A DNA stretch of 41,253 nucleotides from Fen-7 sp041494285 (GCA_041494285.1 JBGQAL010000005.1:1-41253); one strand, 5' to 3'. Shown: positions 17,601 to 24,223, numbered from the stretch's first letter. Notes: generated by a model from the letters alone, not told the origin. A program made the numbers and translations.

Positions 17601-17791
17601 AAAGCTATCAGAACGCGACAAGATTAGATCCGGGTTACACAGCAGCTTGGTACAACAAAGGACTGGCCCTGGCGAAATTGAACCGTAGTCAGGAAGCAGT
17701 CGATTGCTTCAACCGAGTTCTGGAGATCAATCCAAACATCTCTGAGGCCAAGTACAGCAGGGATCTGCTCCTAGATCGACAAAACAGTTAA
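14690..17791 (+). CDS. Exported tetratricopeptide-repeat (TPR) protein, 1033 aa
   Basis: An N-terminal signal sequence (VKLVFVCTLVTALLTTSQAQ) is followed by nearly continuous 34-residue TPR units (for example YQEALSSFNNSIGLDSRQA and AWYNKGLALAKLNRSQEAV) almost to the C-terminus. The product should be an extended superhelical scaffold for protein-protein contacts on the outer face of the membrane. Residues 28-170 and 339-480 are strongly alike (for example KGDVLYKLGGYEAAANSYDQ against KGDALYKLGRYEEATNCYDR), an internal duplication at an offset of 311 residues. The two blocks are joined by a non-TPR linker around residues 295-335 (LPSTERIPTNLTGPRVKAPE). No catalytic domain is seen. The ribosome-binding site GGAAGG precedes the ATG. 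Long repeat proteins of this kind are common in methanogens; the partner is unknown. Confidence 0.92.
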   Translation: MDFVKLVFVCTLVTALLTTSQAQENSARYWLDKGQTLSSNGSYQEALSSFNNSIGLDSRQAAAWTGKGDVLYKLGGYEAAANSYDQAVGIDSENPMAWEGKGLAASKLGRYKMARLSFESALRLDPNNREFLYNRAQVLNKLEEYQDALDAYNKLDKMTPGNSSVILGKGDALRGLDRFEESISCYDNVTKMDQRNRYAVLGKAEALVGQAKALSGQHRFDEAIQLYDKACQLDSNNSDSLMGKARALAGKGDQLLEQGSFKEAAELYNQSLLLIPQNPFALAGLENVSSLIKESTEHEKPKTNIILPSTERIPTNLTGPRVKAPEVNNTPRKPRNDYSYWINRSLELSRNGSFDEALASFNRTLELDNHQSEAWIGKGDALYKLGRYEEATNCYDRAIGIDSENPRAWEGKGLATSKLGNLRMARFSLDAALRLDPDNALLWYNAAYVHTGLKEYTDALDSYDKAEKLSPGNVPAFLGKGGVLMILGKYGDAVKCFDQILVIDPKNLSAILGKGDALLALKEYNLALESYQNALAIDSRNVTAFVGSGTALSAQKKLETALESYQRALNVSPENIQAQLGKGDLLCQKGSLETALESYEAVLKIDSGNSFALAGKGDVLRLQKKLNLSRASYESALGLDPKNTRALEGLAEVEYQQKDFEGALKSYQNVHQMEPKNIKALVRQGDILHLQGMLEKALESYQMALDLDPRDIEALLGKGNALLLEEKFDLALGFYTKALSIDPEDTRALEGRGDALYHKKDLDGALASYQKALILNPLRPGSLAGIGDILCDRGNFTAGLQFYRMAIERDDTCVRALRGEGNALSALGDFNDAFTHYQKAVFLDGKSLDALMGEGIALAALNRSADALKCFDRIVSLYPDNAAAWSNKGSLMAATGTLTDALGCFQRASGLDPSNEAIWSNLGLIFYELGRYQESADSYKKALSLKPEDSTGWYGRGLALNRTGRIDEAIKSYQNATRLDPGYTAAWYNKGLALAKLNRSQEAVDCFNRVLEINPNISEAKYSRDLLLDRQNS

Positions 17792-17866
17792 TCTTCGGTT
17801 GACGAGAAGATCAGTTGAGGTGGAATCGATAATAGCGAATGATTATCTTTTCGTCACAGAAAGCTG

Positions 17867-17894
17867 AAGGTGCACCGCTGGAAGAATGCACCTT
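17867..17894. terminator. Hairpin between convergent TPR and regulator genes
   Basis: AAGGTGC at 17867-17873 pairs exactly with GCACCTT at 17888-17894 over a 14-nt loop. It lies 76 bp past the TPR stop and 45 bp past the regulator stop, so it could end transcripts from both sides. There is no long T-run beside it. Confidence 0.4.
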
Positions 17895-17938
17895 AGAGGG
17901 AGGTGGAAAAACCATTCTACGTACTCCAGCAATGCTAG

Positions 17939-18400
17939 CTACCATCTTCCCTCAGCACTTCGTTTTTTGGCTTGCAAAATGTCTTGATTTATGTCTTGAT
18001 TTACCAAGTCAGTAACCTCAGCCACCAATCTGTACTGCCTGTTGTTTCTGTTGCCTTTGCGTTCCAGCAGACCATCGCGGTTCATTCTGGAGAGGTAAGT
18101 GGAGACAGTGGAGAGCTTGATATCGTCAGAAACAGTTTCGTATTTATCTCTAAGCTGCTGAGTTGTGAACCAGTTATCAGGAAATTCGAACCTGATGAAA
18201 TTCTCCAATCTGTCCATCAAGGTTCCACCGGCTTTGTAGGAATGAGCGGATTGAGGCTGGCTTTCTTTCTCAGAGAATACACCAGAAGCACCCAAATAAC
18301 TCACAATCTTGTCTCTGAGATCCTCTCCCCCAAGCTCTTGAGATTCGAACTCATAGACTGACTTCATGCCTTTGTCTTCGATCTCAATCCGGATCCTCAT
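17939..18400 (-). CDS. Winged-helix DNA-binding protein
   Basis: 153 residues. The middle (about 62-125) reads as a winged helix-turn-helix: LMDRLENFIRFEFPDNWFTT, QQLRDKYETV, then the recognition-helix region LSTVSTYLSRMNRDGLLERK and a basic wing GNRNNRQYRLV. The N-terminal 35 residues (MRIRIEIEDKGMKSVYEFES) form a separate beta-rich segment. It is probably a transcriptional regulator with an unknown target. ATG 18400 is preceded by a GGTG-type ribosome-binding site (AAGGTGTGAC). Upstream on the same strand lies the ~850-bp hairpin-rich block with its own TATA box, so this gene may be the downstream gene of that transcript, or may regulate it. Confidence 0.75.
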   Translation of the reverse strand: MRIRIEIEDKGMKSVYEFESQELGGEDLRDKIVSYLGASGVFSEKESQPQSAHSYKAGGTLMDRLENFIRFEFPDNWFTTQQLRDKYETVSDDIKLSTVSTYLSRMNRDGLLERKGNRNNRQYRLVAEVTDLVNQDINQDILQAKKRSAEGRW

Positions 18401-18420
18401 GTCACACCTTCTCTTGACCC

Positions 18421-19277
18421 TTCCCTTGAATCTAAGCGTTGAGTCCAGACGCCTGATCGAGGGTCAATGAAATCCCTTCGGTGATTGTACGATCTATCTT
18501 CTCGTATCCGGCTACTTCAAATCTGTGTCCTTGGCGCAGATCAATTGACAGTGTGAATAACTTGATGCTTCCCCTCATGTCTCTTCCCTTCCATTTACCT
18601 TAAAGATCTGGAAGGATCGAATCAGGACCGAAAAGACCCCTTATTCGTCCTGACACGACCCAATTTCCTTCACTCGTGTCATCCCTTCAACTTCGTGCAC
18701 AAACCGCCACCAGCTCGACTTTCACCGATCGAAAACCGATACGGTTCCATCTTATCCCGCTGTCCCTTTCCAGCGGCCTGGATTACGTTTATGCATCTCC
18801 AACTTCTAGCCCTCTTGTCGTCCCTTTCCGACAGTTAGGCCCATTAATGGATTCAGACTAGCTTCCAATCTCAAACTCGGCCGTCCCTTTCGGCTTCGAT
18901 TGAGCTCGAACCGAAATCTTAGTCCGATCCAATTGCTTATCCCTTCTTGCTCCCTGGTGCCATCCCTTATCGAAACGTACTGACATACAGCTCGTAACTT
19001 GCCAGGAATCACAAAGATCCTGGCTTCCCCCTTCATTGCTCCTCAGTTCGTGCCATCCCTTCAGGTGACTCGAGCTTGTGCAAATATGGATAAAGTCAGG
19101 ATCGTTACAGATCTTGTGCATCGTTATATCTGTGAATGCCTTCGAACCGCGATCACGACTTTTCCACAGTACGTCGTTTGCGGACCTGCGAAGACCCATC
19201 CATCCCCTCAAGACGAATAGCTCCTCAGACAACTCCCGTCTGATGTGCTCAGACAAGGTGTCAATCCTTTTTTGACA
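18421..19277 (-). ncRNA. Candidate structured RNA: hairpin array with repeated AGGGA/UCCCU loops
   Basis: No convincing gene, but many near-perfect inverted repeats: 18436-18452, 18521-18541, 18622-18653, 18651-18681 (8-bp stem), 18757-18776 (6 bp), 18815-18834, 18879-18895, 19001-19024 (7 bp), 19105-19135 (8 bp), 19140-19193 (three stacked stems), 19225-19243 and 19259-19277. Most loops carry TCC or TCCCTT on the plus strand, that is AAGGGA on the minus strand; three share the loop TCCCTTTC. CCCTT occurs 12 times between 18423 and 19061, often about 50-60 nt apart, while AAGGG is absent from that strand. A TATA box at 19298-19307 predicts a minus-strand start near 19276, exactly at the edge of the block. 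Four U-G pairs favour the plus strand and one the minus, so the strand is not settled. Compensated hairpins with different stems and one loop argue for RNA rather than coding sequence. Confidence 0.5.
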
Positions 19278-19297
19278 ACTATAACCTTGTAATAGAA

Positions 19298-19307
19298 GTA
19301 TATAAAC
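19298..19307 (-). promoter_or_regulatory. TATA box upstream of the hairpin-rich block
   Basis: Minus-strand GGAAAAGTTTATATACTTC is a purine-rich BRE followed by TTTATATAC, one of the best archaeal promoter matches in the window. A start about 25 nt downstream falls near 19276, at the first hairpin (19259-19277). No convincing coding start follows for nearly 900 nt. Confidence 0.6.
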
Positions 19308-19656
19308 TTTTCCAACAGTCGAAAGTTGTAGTTAATCGATAAAAACAAAGAATACAGTTTTATTTTTGAAATAGAACCAGTATAGTAGTCTAAATAGTAT
19401 TCACACATAATGCTATCGACAGGAAACCTGTAGATGTAAATCGCCGTTGACAGGAGATACGAATTGATACTATCATAATAATAAGATATCCGCAGAAGCT
19501 TTTTGTTATGTTCGCGACATTGTGAAAGCTGTTCACAACCCTTAAGTTCGCAGATATTGTAGATTGTGAACCCCATTTCTTAGGTTGACCAACTCCTCGG
19601 AATTAGCGGTTGTGCGCGGAGTTCAAAAGGATATTATTCCCGGGATTTATTGTTGG

Positions 19657-19674
19657 GACCGCCAAAGAGCGGTC
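19657..19674. terminator. GACCGC/GCGGTC hairpin
   Basis: GACCGC (19657-19662) and GCGGTC (19669-19674) form a 6-bp G/C-rich stem with a 6-nt loop, 31 bp past the stop of the small gene at 19705. The flanking A/T-rich DNA 19308-19656 holds no gene that I can support. Confidence 0.3.
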
Positions 19675-19704
19675 GTTTCTCCACCATACTAAAAAGTGAG
19701 TTAT

Positions 19705-19854
19705 TTAAGAAGCCTGATTTGGCTCGAAGTACTCTTCAATAAGCCAGTCGCCAATCTCTTTTAGATACTTGCGCCTGCGCTCATCTTCCAAAATAAGCTG
19801 AAAAACCTCGGATAAATCTTCATCCATTGATGTCTCATATGTTCCAGGCGGCAT
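19705..19854 (-). CDS. Small acidic protein, 49 aa
   Basis: An open frame from ATG 19854 (MPPGTYETSMDEDLSEVFQL, then ILEDERRRKYLKEIGDWLIE) to TAA at 19705. The composition is strongly protein-like: acidic, helical, ending in EEYFEPNQAS. I do not recognise the family. It begins 46 bp after the stop of the phosphatase-fold gene on the same strand, so it is probably the second gene of that operon. There is no clear ribosome-binding site; GATAGATTTAA lies directly upstream of the ATG. Confidence 0.5.
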   Translation of the reverse strand: MPPGTYETSMDEDLSEVFQLILEDERRRKYLKEIGDWLIEEYFEPNQAS

Positions 19855-19900
19855 TTAAATCTATCGAAAGCAGCCAGGGCAAGCTCAAATCATATCTAAT

Positions 19901-20671
19901 CTAGATTCTGCGAAGGCCGCGATTTATCCTGGCTAGGATCAGGGCAACGAAGTAAGGCCCTTGCGTCCTCTTCAGCCTGCCGGCGTGCACAGGGTGGTCG
20001 CCGCAGAGGACCAGAAGAGTCTCATTCGAGGCGGCAGATGCTATTTTACCAGCGCAGCGATCTATCGAAATCGCGGCATTTCTTATCTCCTTTGGTCCGA
20101 GGCCCATGTGAACCGTCTTATCTATTCCTATGAAATAAGATATTAGCAACCTCGGCCTGCTGGCGAGAGCCTCAAGGGACTTGCGACAGGACTCCTGGTC
20201 GAAATCTTCCGGGCTCAGGCAATCTGGAATCCCTGAAGCTATCTCTATTTTGTCTCTATAGACTTCTGCTCCACTCTTTTCCATAATCACAGCAGATCTG
20301 AGCCCCTGTAAGCTGGCAGCTTCAGGTAGGCTTGGCATTCTCGATTTCTTGGCGCTCTCTTTATCAAAGATACTGTGATGCTCAGGCGATAGACCGCTGA
20401 GGATGGAAGCGATGGATGGAGATGTGTGGGTGGATACGGCTTCTGCTTTCATCAGAAGGCCGCATTTGGCTAAATCCGGGATGTGCTTGAGATCAGGCTC
20501 CAGCCACCGGTAGAGATCGTAACCTAGGCTGTCAACGATTATTAGAACGGCGTTTCGGCATTTCCAGCCATTTACCTCTCTAATCGGTCTTCCATCCACA
20601 TTGTGAATGGTTATGCCCAAAACTTGCGCGATGGTAGGAGCGATATCCACCTGGCTGACATGTCTCATCAC
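19901..20671 (-). CDS. Alkaline-phosphatase-superfamily hydrolase with unusual domain order
   Basis: 256-residue protein of the alkaline phosphatase/nucleotide pyrophosphatase/sulfatase fold. Metal-binding and active-site features: Asp 47 in VLIIVDSLGYD, the nucleophile region STHTSPSIASILSG (about 80-93), Asp 184 and His 188 in GIDKTVHMG, and Asp 225/His 226 plus His 229 in CGDHPVHAG. It has no signal peptide, so it is cytoplasmic. Odd: residues 4-32 (VSQVDIAPTIAQVLGI...DGRPI) match a motif that normally ends such proteins, yet here precede the catalytic domain. Protein-like sequence (EILEITFRPDVWDDV) also extends upstream of the GTG start at 20671 without a start codon. This could be a permuted arrangement or the stump of a longer gene. 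Substrate unknown. Confidence 0.75.
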   Translation of the reverse strand: MMRHVSQVDIAPTIAQVLGITIHNVDGRPIREVNGWKCRNAVLIIVDSLGYDLYRWLEPDLKHIPDLAKCGLLMKAEAVSTHTSPSIASILSGLSPEHHSIFDKESAKKSRMPSLPEAASLQGLRSAVIMEKSGAEVYRDKIEIASGIPDCLSPEDFDQESCRKSLEALASRPRLLISYFIGIDKTVHMGLGPKEIRNAAISIDRCAGKIASAASNETLLVLCGDHPVHAGRLKRTQGPYFVALILARINRGLRRI

Positions 20672-20807
20672 ATCATCCCAAACATCCGGTCTGAAAGTAA
20701 TCTCAAGGATTTCCTCCTTATCGCCACGAGATTAAAGGCTTTCCTGGATTTACCTCAAGGCATCTCCACTGCAAACCACTATCGGTAAAACACCATCGGG
20801 CTACACA

Positions 20808-20819
20808 AGGTTTATTATA
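20808..20819 (+). promoter_or_regulatory. TATA box of the exported 150-aa protein gene
   Basis: GGTTTATTATAG lies 22-33 nt before ATG 20842, and there is no ribosome-binding site, so the transcript is probably leaderless. Confidence 0.6.
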
Positions 20820-20841
20820 GAATGCAACAGTCCGTCTAGAC

Positions 20842-21294
20842 ATGGGTTGCCTGAACCGACTTATGGACATCTGCAAAGCCCTAATTCTTGTAAGCCTGTT
20901 CGCGTCCACGGCCTGCGCGAAGGTCGACATCGACTACAGCCATAATGTTGCAGGCAATGGAACTGTCATAACCGATTACAAGGTGGGGGACCAGGAGACA
21001 TCAGTGGCCTCCGGGGCTATTCGCGGCACAGGCAATGTAGTTAGTAGCTACTCCTTTTCCACCAACAACTCTTCTGACTTAAGGATAGAGGACAGGTTTG
21101 TGCTGACTAAGACTACCGAGAAGGCAACAACTATGTCAGTCACCCCTAGTTTTCCTCTTTGGACAGGAAAACCCGGCAGCTTCAGGCTGATAGGGAAAAG
21201 CTGGGCAGAAAACATAGAGATTGGATCGTTTAACAGTTCGAAGAACTACAATAGTTCGCATGCCAGATCCCTCCAAACGTCCGGTTCGAATTAG
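20842..21294 (+). CDS. Exported protein of unknown function
   Basis: 150 residues with a signal sequence (ICKALILVSLFASTACA). The Cys in STACAK could be a lipid-attachment site, since it follows a short hydrophobic stretch, but the lipobox is not canonical. The mature part is rich in Ser, Asn, Thr and Gly (GAIRGTGNVVSSYSFSTNNS), consistent with a surface beta-rich protein. Several Asn-x-Ser/Thr sequons (for example NGT, NNS, NSS) would allow N-glycosylation. No family is recognised. It is divergent from the phosphatase-fold gene. Confidence 0.7.
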   Translation: MGCLNRLMDICKALILVSLFASTACAKVDIDYSHNVAGNGTVITDYKVGDQETSVASGAIRGTGNVVSSYSFSTNNSSDLRIEDRFVLTKTTEKATTMSVTPSFPLWTGKPGSFRLIGKSWAENIEIGSFNSSKNYNSSHARSLQTSGSN

Positions 21295-21380
21295 GGAAAA
21301 GCAATAACGAGGGCAGCAGATAGTTCACCAGGAAAGCACTTGTCTTAAGAGGTTGATATATTCTCCTCCTGAGCCAAAAC

Positions 21381-21390
21381 CTTATAATTT
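21381..21390 (+). promoter_or_regulatory. TATA box of the RecJ-like gene
   Basis: CTTATAATTT is centred about 25 nt upstream of ATG 21410. This supports ATG 21410 (or 21404) as the start of a leaderless message and argues against the upstream TTG at 21353. Confidence 0.6.
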
Positions 21391-21409
21391 TCACCGCAAA
21401 ATTATGACC

Positions 21410-22855
21410 ATGAAGCCTGAAGAGATCTGGAAAAGATATTCTGAGCTAGCCAGGATTTGCAGCAGAGCAAAAGGCGAGATCTCAGGGAACGAGGAGATTG
21501 TGGTGGCATCTCATGTGGATGCAGATGGCTTGACCTCAGCGGGCATAATCTGCACTGCCCTTGAGAGATGTGGGATAGAATACAAGCCTCAATTTTTCAG
21601 ACAGCTCGATAGGCCTGCGCTAGAGCATATAGCGAACCAGGGCTTAGGTCTGGTCGTGTTCACTGACCTAGGCAGCGGCATGGTGAAGGAGATCTGTGAA
21701 TTAGGCATTCGTGCCATCATCGCCGATCATCACAGGCCAGGACCAGAGGGCGAAACAGGACCTGTGGCCCACATCAACCCTCATCTCGTTGGAGCAGATG
21801 GAGCCACAGAGCTTAGTGGCAGCGGGGCATCTTTTCTTCTCGCTCATGCATTATCATCGGGAAACGATGATCTCTCTGGCCTAGCAGTCGTTGGCGCAGT
21901 GGGGGATCTCCAAGACCTGAACGCAGGCCAGTTGGTGGGGATCAACCGCGTGATTCTTGAGATCGGCTCTAAAGCTGGAGTCCTCCACTTCGGCAGAGAC
22001 CTGAAGCTATTTGGAAGACAGACACGACCGGTCTATAAGATGTTGGAGTACTCCCAGGATCCGTATGTACCGGGACTGTCCGGTGATGAGGATGCTTGCA
22101 TCGCCTTTCTAAAGGAGGTTGGAATCCGCCTGGGAGGAGAGAAGTGGAGACGCTGGATAGACCTGAACCAGGATGAGAAGGCACGAATGGTCTCCGCCCT
22201 AGTGAGACGGGGCCTGCGTAGCGGGATCTCCCAAACAAAATTGGAGCGACTGGTGGGAGAGGTTTACACTCTACTGCGGGAGGCGGAAGGTACCGAACTT
22301 CGAGACGCCAGCGAGTACTCTACACTGCTGAACGCCACTGCTCGCTACGGACATTCGGACGTTGGCCTGAAGGTGTGCATGGGAGACCGTGAGAAGGCTC
22401 TCGGTGAGGCGCGCGACCTTCTCAAACAGCACAGGCAGAACCTGGTCAACGGCTTGAAGTTGGTGAGCGAGAAGGGGATCACGCCCTTGAAGAACATCCA
22501 GTACTTCGATGCAGGAGCCTCTATATTAGACACCATCGTGGGAATCGTGGCTGGTATGAGCTTCCAGATGGCGGACAGATCCATGCCCATTCTAGCCTTC
22601 GCCCGGACTCCTGAAGGAGACATAAAGGTCTCTGCTAGGGGAACTCAGGACTTGGTGAGGTCGGGGCTTGACCTGTCGGGAGCCATGTCAGAAGCGGCGC
22701 GCGCCCTGGGCGGCGTCGGAGGAGGTCACAACGTGGCTGCTGGAGCGACCATCCCGCTCAAGGCTCGCGAAGAATTCCTGGAGATGGTGGATGCCATGGT
22801 GGGACGCCAGATCAGTGGTCAGGCGCAAGGCAGGAAGCCCGCTTCGCTCAAGTGA
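21410..22855 (+). CDS. RecJ-like DHH-family single-strand exonuclease/phosphoesterase
   Basis: About 481 residues of the archaeal RecJ/GAN group. The DHH domain has motif I VASHVDADGLTSAG, motif II VVFTDLGSG, the namesake motif IIADHHRPG, and a downstream motif AVVGAVGDLQD. The C-terminal DHHA1 domain has GGVGGGHNVAAGATIP. Family members degrade single-stranded DNA or RNA 5'-3' and some travel with GINS in the replisome; which applies here is inference. The start ATG 21410 (MKPEEIWKRYSEL) was chosen from the TATA position. The last 37 bp overlap the end of the convergent exported-protein gene. Confidence 0.9.
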   Translation: MKPEEIWKRYSELARICSRAKGEISGNEEIVVASHVDADGLTSAGIICTALERCGIEYKPQFFRQLDRPALEHIANQGLGLVVFTDLGSGMVKEICELGIRAIIADHHRPGPEGETGPVAHINPHLVGADGATELSGSGASFLLAHALSSGNDDLSGLAVVGAVGDLQDLNAGQLVGINRVILEIGSKAGVLHFGRDLKLFGRQTRPVYKMLEYSQDPYVPGLSGDEDACIAFLKEVGIRLGGEKWRRWIDLNQDEKARMVSALVRRGLRSGISQTKLERLVGEVYTLLREAEGTELRDASEYSTLLNATARYGHSDVGLKVCMGDREKALGEARDLLKQHRQNLVNGLKLVSEKGITPLKNIQYFDAGASILDTIVGIVAGMSFQMADRSMPILAFARTPEGDIKVSARGTQDLVRSGLDLSGAMSEAARALGGVGGGHNVAAGATIPLKAREEFLEMVDAMVGRQISGQAQGRKPASLK

Positions 22856-23256
22856 TCTTTTATCACCAACAGGTGCTCGTCCAGGCTGAAGTTGCCAACG
22901 TACATGTGGTTGATGTCGGCCATCTCATCCTTCGGATTACCCGTCTCGGGATCAAGGACTAAGTAGCCTATTCGGCCTATCCCAATGAAATCGGCATTGA
23001 TCACGATATCTGTAAGATTTTCATTGGCCTTTAGGTCCATTCTGGTCGAGAGTCGGGTGGCGTCTGTAAACTCCTTGGAGGCGCTCATTTTCATCATGTA
23101 GTTTTTGAGGTTTGTGCTCTCCTCGAATTTCTGGTCGTATGAGAAGAGATGGGCATGAGGATTGCTCTTGCTTCCTATCTCCATAGTGTAATGCGCTGCC
23201 ATGGCTGGATAGACGACCATCAGGCACAAACCGACGATTACGGCCTCCTTTATCAT
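22819..23256 (-). CDS. Exported protein of unknown function
   Basis: About 145 residues from ATG 23256, with a signal peptide (MIKEAVIVGLCLMVVYPAMA). The mature part (HYTMEIGSKSNPHAHLFSYD, KNYMMKMSASKEFTDATRLS) is beta-rich and without recognised motifs; its style resembles the exported protein at 20842, but no clear homology is visible. The start lies 17 bp after the dapF stop, so it is probably co-transcribed with dapF. A further upstream GTG/ATG would overlap dapF and add residues before the signal peptide. The 3' end overlaps the RecJ-like gene by 37 bp on the other strand. Confidence 0.7.
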   Translation of the reverse strand: MIKEAVIVGLCLMVVYPAMAAHYTMEIGSKSNPHAHLFSYDQKFEESTNLKNYMMKMSASKEFTDATRLSTRMDLKANENLTDIVINADFIGIGRIGYLVLDPETGNPKDEMADINHMYVGNFSLDEHLLVIKDHLSEAGFLPCA

Positions 23257-23273
23257 GAGATCAGACTCCTGTA

Positions 23274-24173
23274 TCACAACTCTTGTGACAGGTTCCACCT
23301 ATACTCGTCGCTCAGCTCTCCTTGGTAGACTGTCACCGCGGGTCCTTCTAGAAATGCTCTGTTGCCTTCAAAGGACACGATCAGAGGACCGCCTTTCGTT
23401 TCCACCAGCACCTCGTCTTCTACGAGGTCCAGCTTTCTGGCTACCGCCACGCTCGCCACCGCACCAGTACCGCACGAGAAGGTCTCCGCCTCAACGCCGC
23501 GCTCGAAGGTCCTGATCTCGAATGGGTCTCCGGCCTTTACGAAGTTCACATTGGTCCCTTCTGGAAAAATCGAACTGTATCTTATCTGCACGGCAACCTC
23601 CTCAATGGGCAAGTCGAGGTCCTCGACGAAGATGACCGAGTGGGGAACACCAGTGTTGACGGCTGAGACCTCTAAGCCTTCCAGGGGCTCCATAAGGAAC
23701 TCACCTTGCCCTATGGCCGGAATGCACGGCCGCTCGAAGTTGGGAATCCCCATGTCCACTCTGGCCCAGAAGCTGTTATCCATTTCTCTGACCTGGATGG
23801 GTATTATTCCAGCCAGAGTGTCCACCTCAAAGGACTCGCCAACGTATCCCGTCTCCCAAGCGTACTTGGCCAGACACCTTATGCCGTTGCCGCACATCTC
23901 CGCCTCAGATCCGTCAGGCTGAAAGAGCCTCATCCCCAGATCAGCTCTGCCGCTACCGGACATGAAGAGTACCCCATCCCCACCAATACCGAAGTTGCGG
24001 CTGCAGCATCGTACGGCAAACTGACCTTTTGCGGCCTCAGGTACGAACTCCTGGCGCATCTCGTCTATCAGTACGAAGTCATTTCCGTTCCCGTGAAGCT
24101 TGGTGAACGTAAACGTGCTCGGCCCAAAGGGCGCGTCATCAAGCTCTATTTCAGAAATATCCGCCAGCTTCAT
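23274..24173 (-). CDS. dapF: Diaminopimelate epimerase
   Basis: About 299 residues. It converts LL- to meso-diaminopimelate in lysine synthesis. The two catalytic cysteines are visible: Cys 94 in EMCGNGIRCLAKYA and Cys 234 in SCGTGAVASVAVA. The start of the fold is FTKLHGNGNDFVLID, preceded by ~20 extra residues (MKLADISEIELDDAPFGPST). ATG 24173 was chosen; ATG 24185 is four codons upstream. Longer versions would run through the opposite-strand HPS/RraA gene and can be excluded. The gene is divergent from the HPS/RraA gene over a 55-bp gap. Confidence 0.95.
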   Translation of the reverse strand: MKLADISEIELDDAPFGPSTFTFTKLHGNGNDFVLIDEMRQEFVPEAAKGQFAVRCCSRNFGIGGDGVLFMSGSGRADLGMRLFQPDGSEAEMCGNGIRCLAKYAWETGYVGESFEVDTLAGIIPIQVREMDNSFWARVDMGIPNFERPCIPAIGQGEFLMEPLEGLEVSAVNTGVPHSVIFVEDLDLPIEEVAVQIRYSSIFPEGTNVNFVKAGDPFEIRTFERGVEAETFSCGTGAVASVAVARKLDLVEDEVLVETKGGPLIVSFEGNRAFLEGPAVTVYQGELSDEYRWNLSQEL

Positions 24174-24183
24174 TTTATATACC
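24174..24183 (+). promoter_or_regulatory. TATA box of the HPS/RraA gene
   Basis: TTTTATATAC directly beside the dapF start. On the plus strand it predicts a start near 24205 and a leader of about 25 nt holding the ribosome-binding site at 24215. On the minus strand it would fall inside dapF, so it belongs to the rightward gene. Confidence 0.5.
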
Positions 24184-24214
24184 ATGCTCAGTTTACCTAA
24201 ATCTGTGCTGCTTT

Positions 24215-24223
24215 GGTGGTGAT
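24215..24223 (+). promoter_or_regulatory. Ribosome-binding site that points to an ATT (AUU) start
   Basis: GGTGGTGAT matches the complement of the archaeal 16S rRNA 3' end (GGAGGTGAT) with one mismatch. It ends 5 nt before ATT 24229, the ideal distance, while the first usual start (GTG 24247) is 23 nt away. Confidence 0.55.

Noticed and set aside
18881..18915. tRNA-like T-arm (GGTTCGAGCTC on the minus strand)
   Set aside because: No acceptor stem, D-arm or anticodon arm can be placed around it. I also found no convincing tRNA or rRNA anywhere in the window.
18421..19210. CRISPR array
   Set aside because: The repeated part is only a 5-8 base loop, stems differ from unit to unit, and spacing varies from 23 to 112 bp.
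18858..19256. 132-codon minus-strand frame (TTG start) across the hairpin block
   Set aside because: Rich in Cys, His, Trp and Ser with no family-like pattern; it crosses several perfect hairpins and overlaps another equally unconvincing frame (18806-19036). Kept only as an alternative to the RNA hypothesis.
18421..19277. RNase P RNA or SRP RNA
   Set aside because: The block is too long, and I find none of the conserved core motifs of either RNA; the repeating-loop architecture does not fit them.
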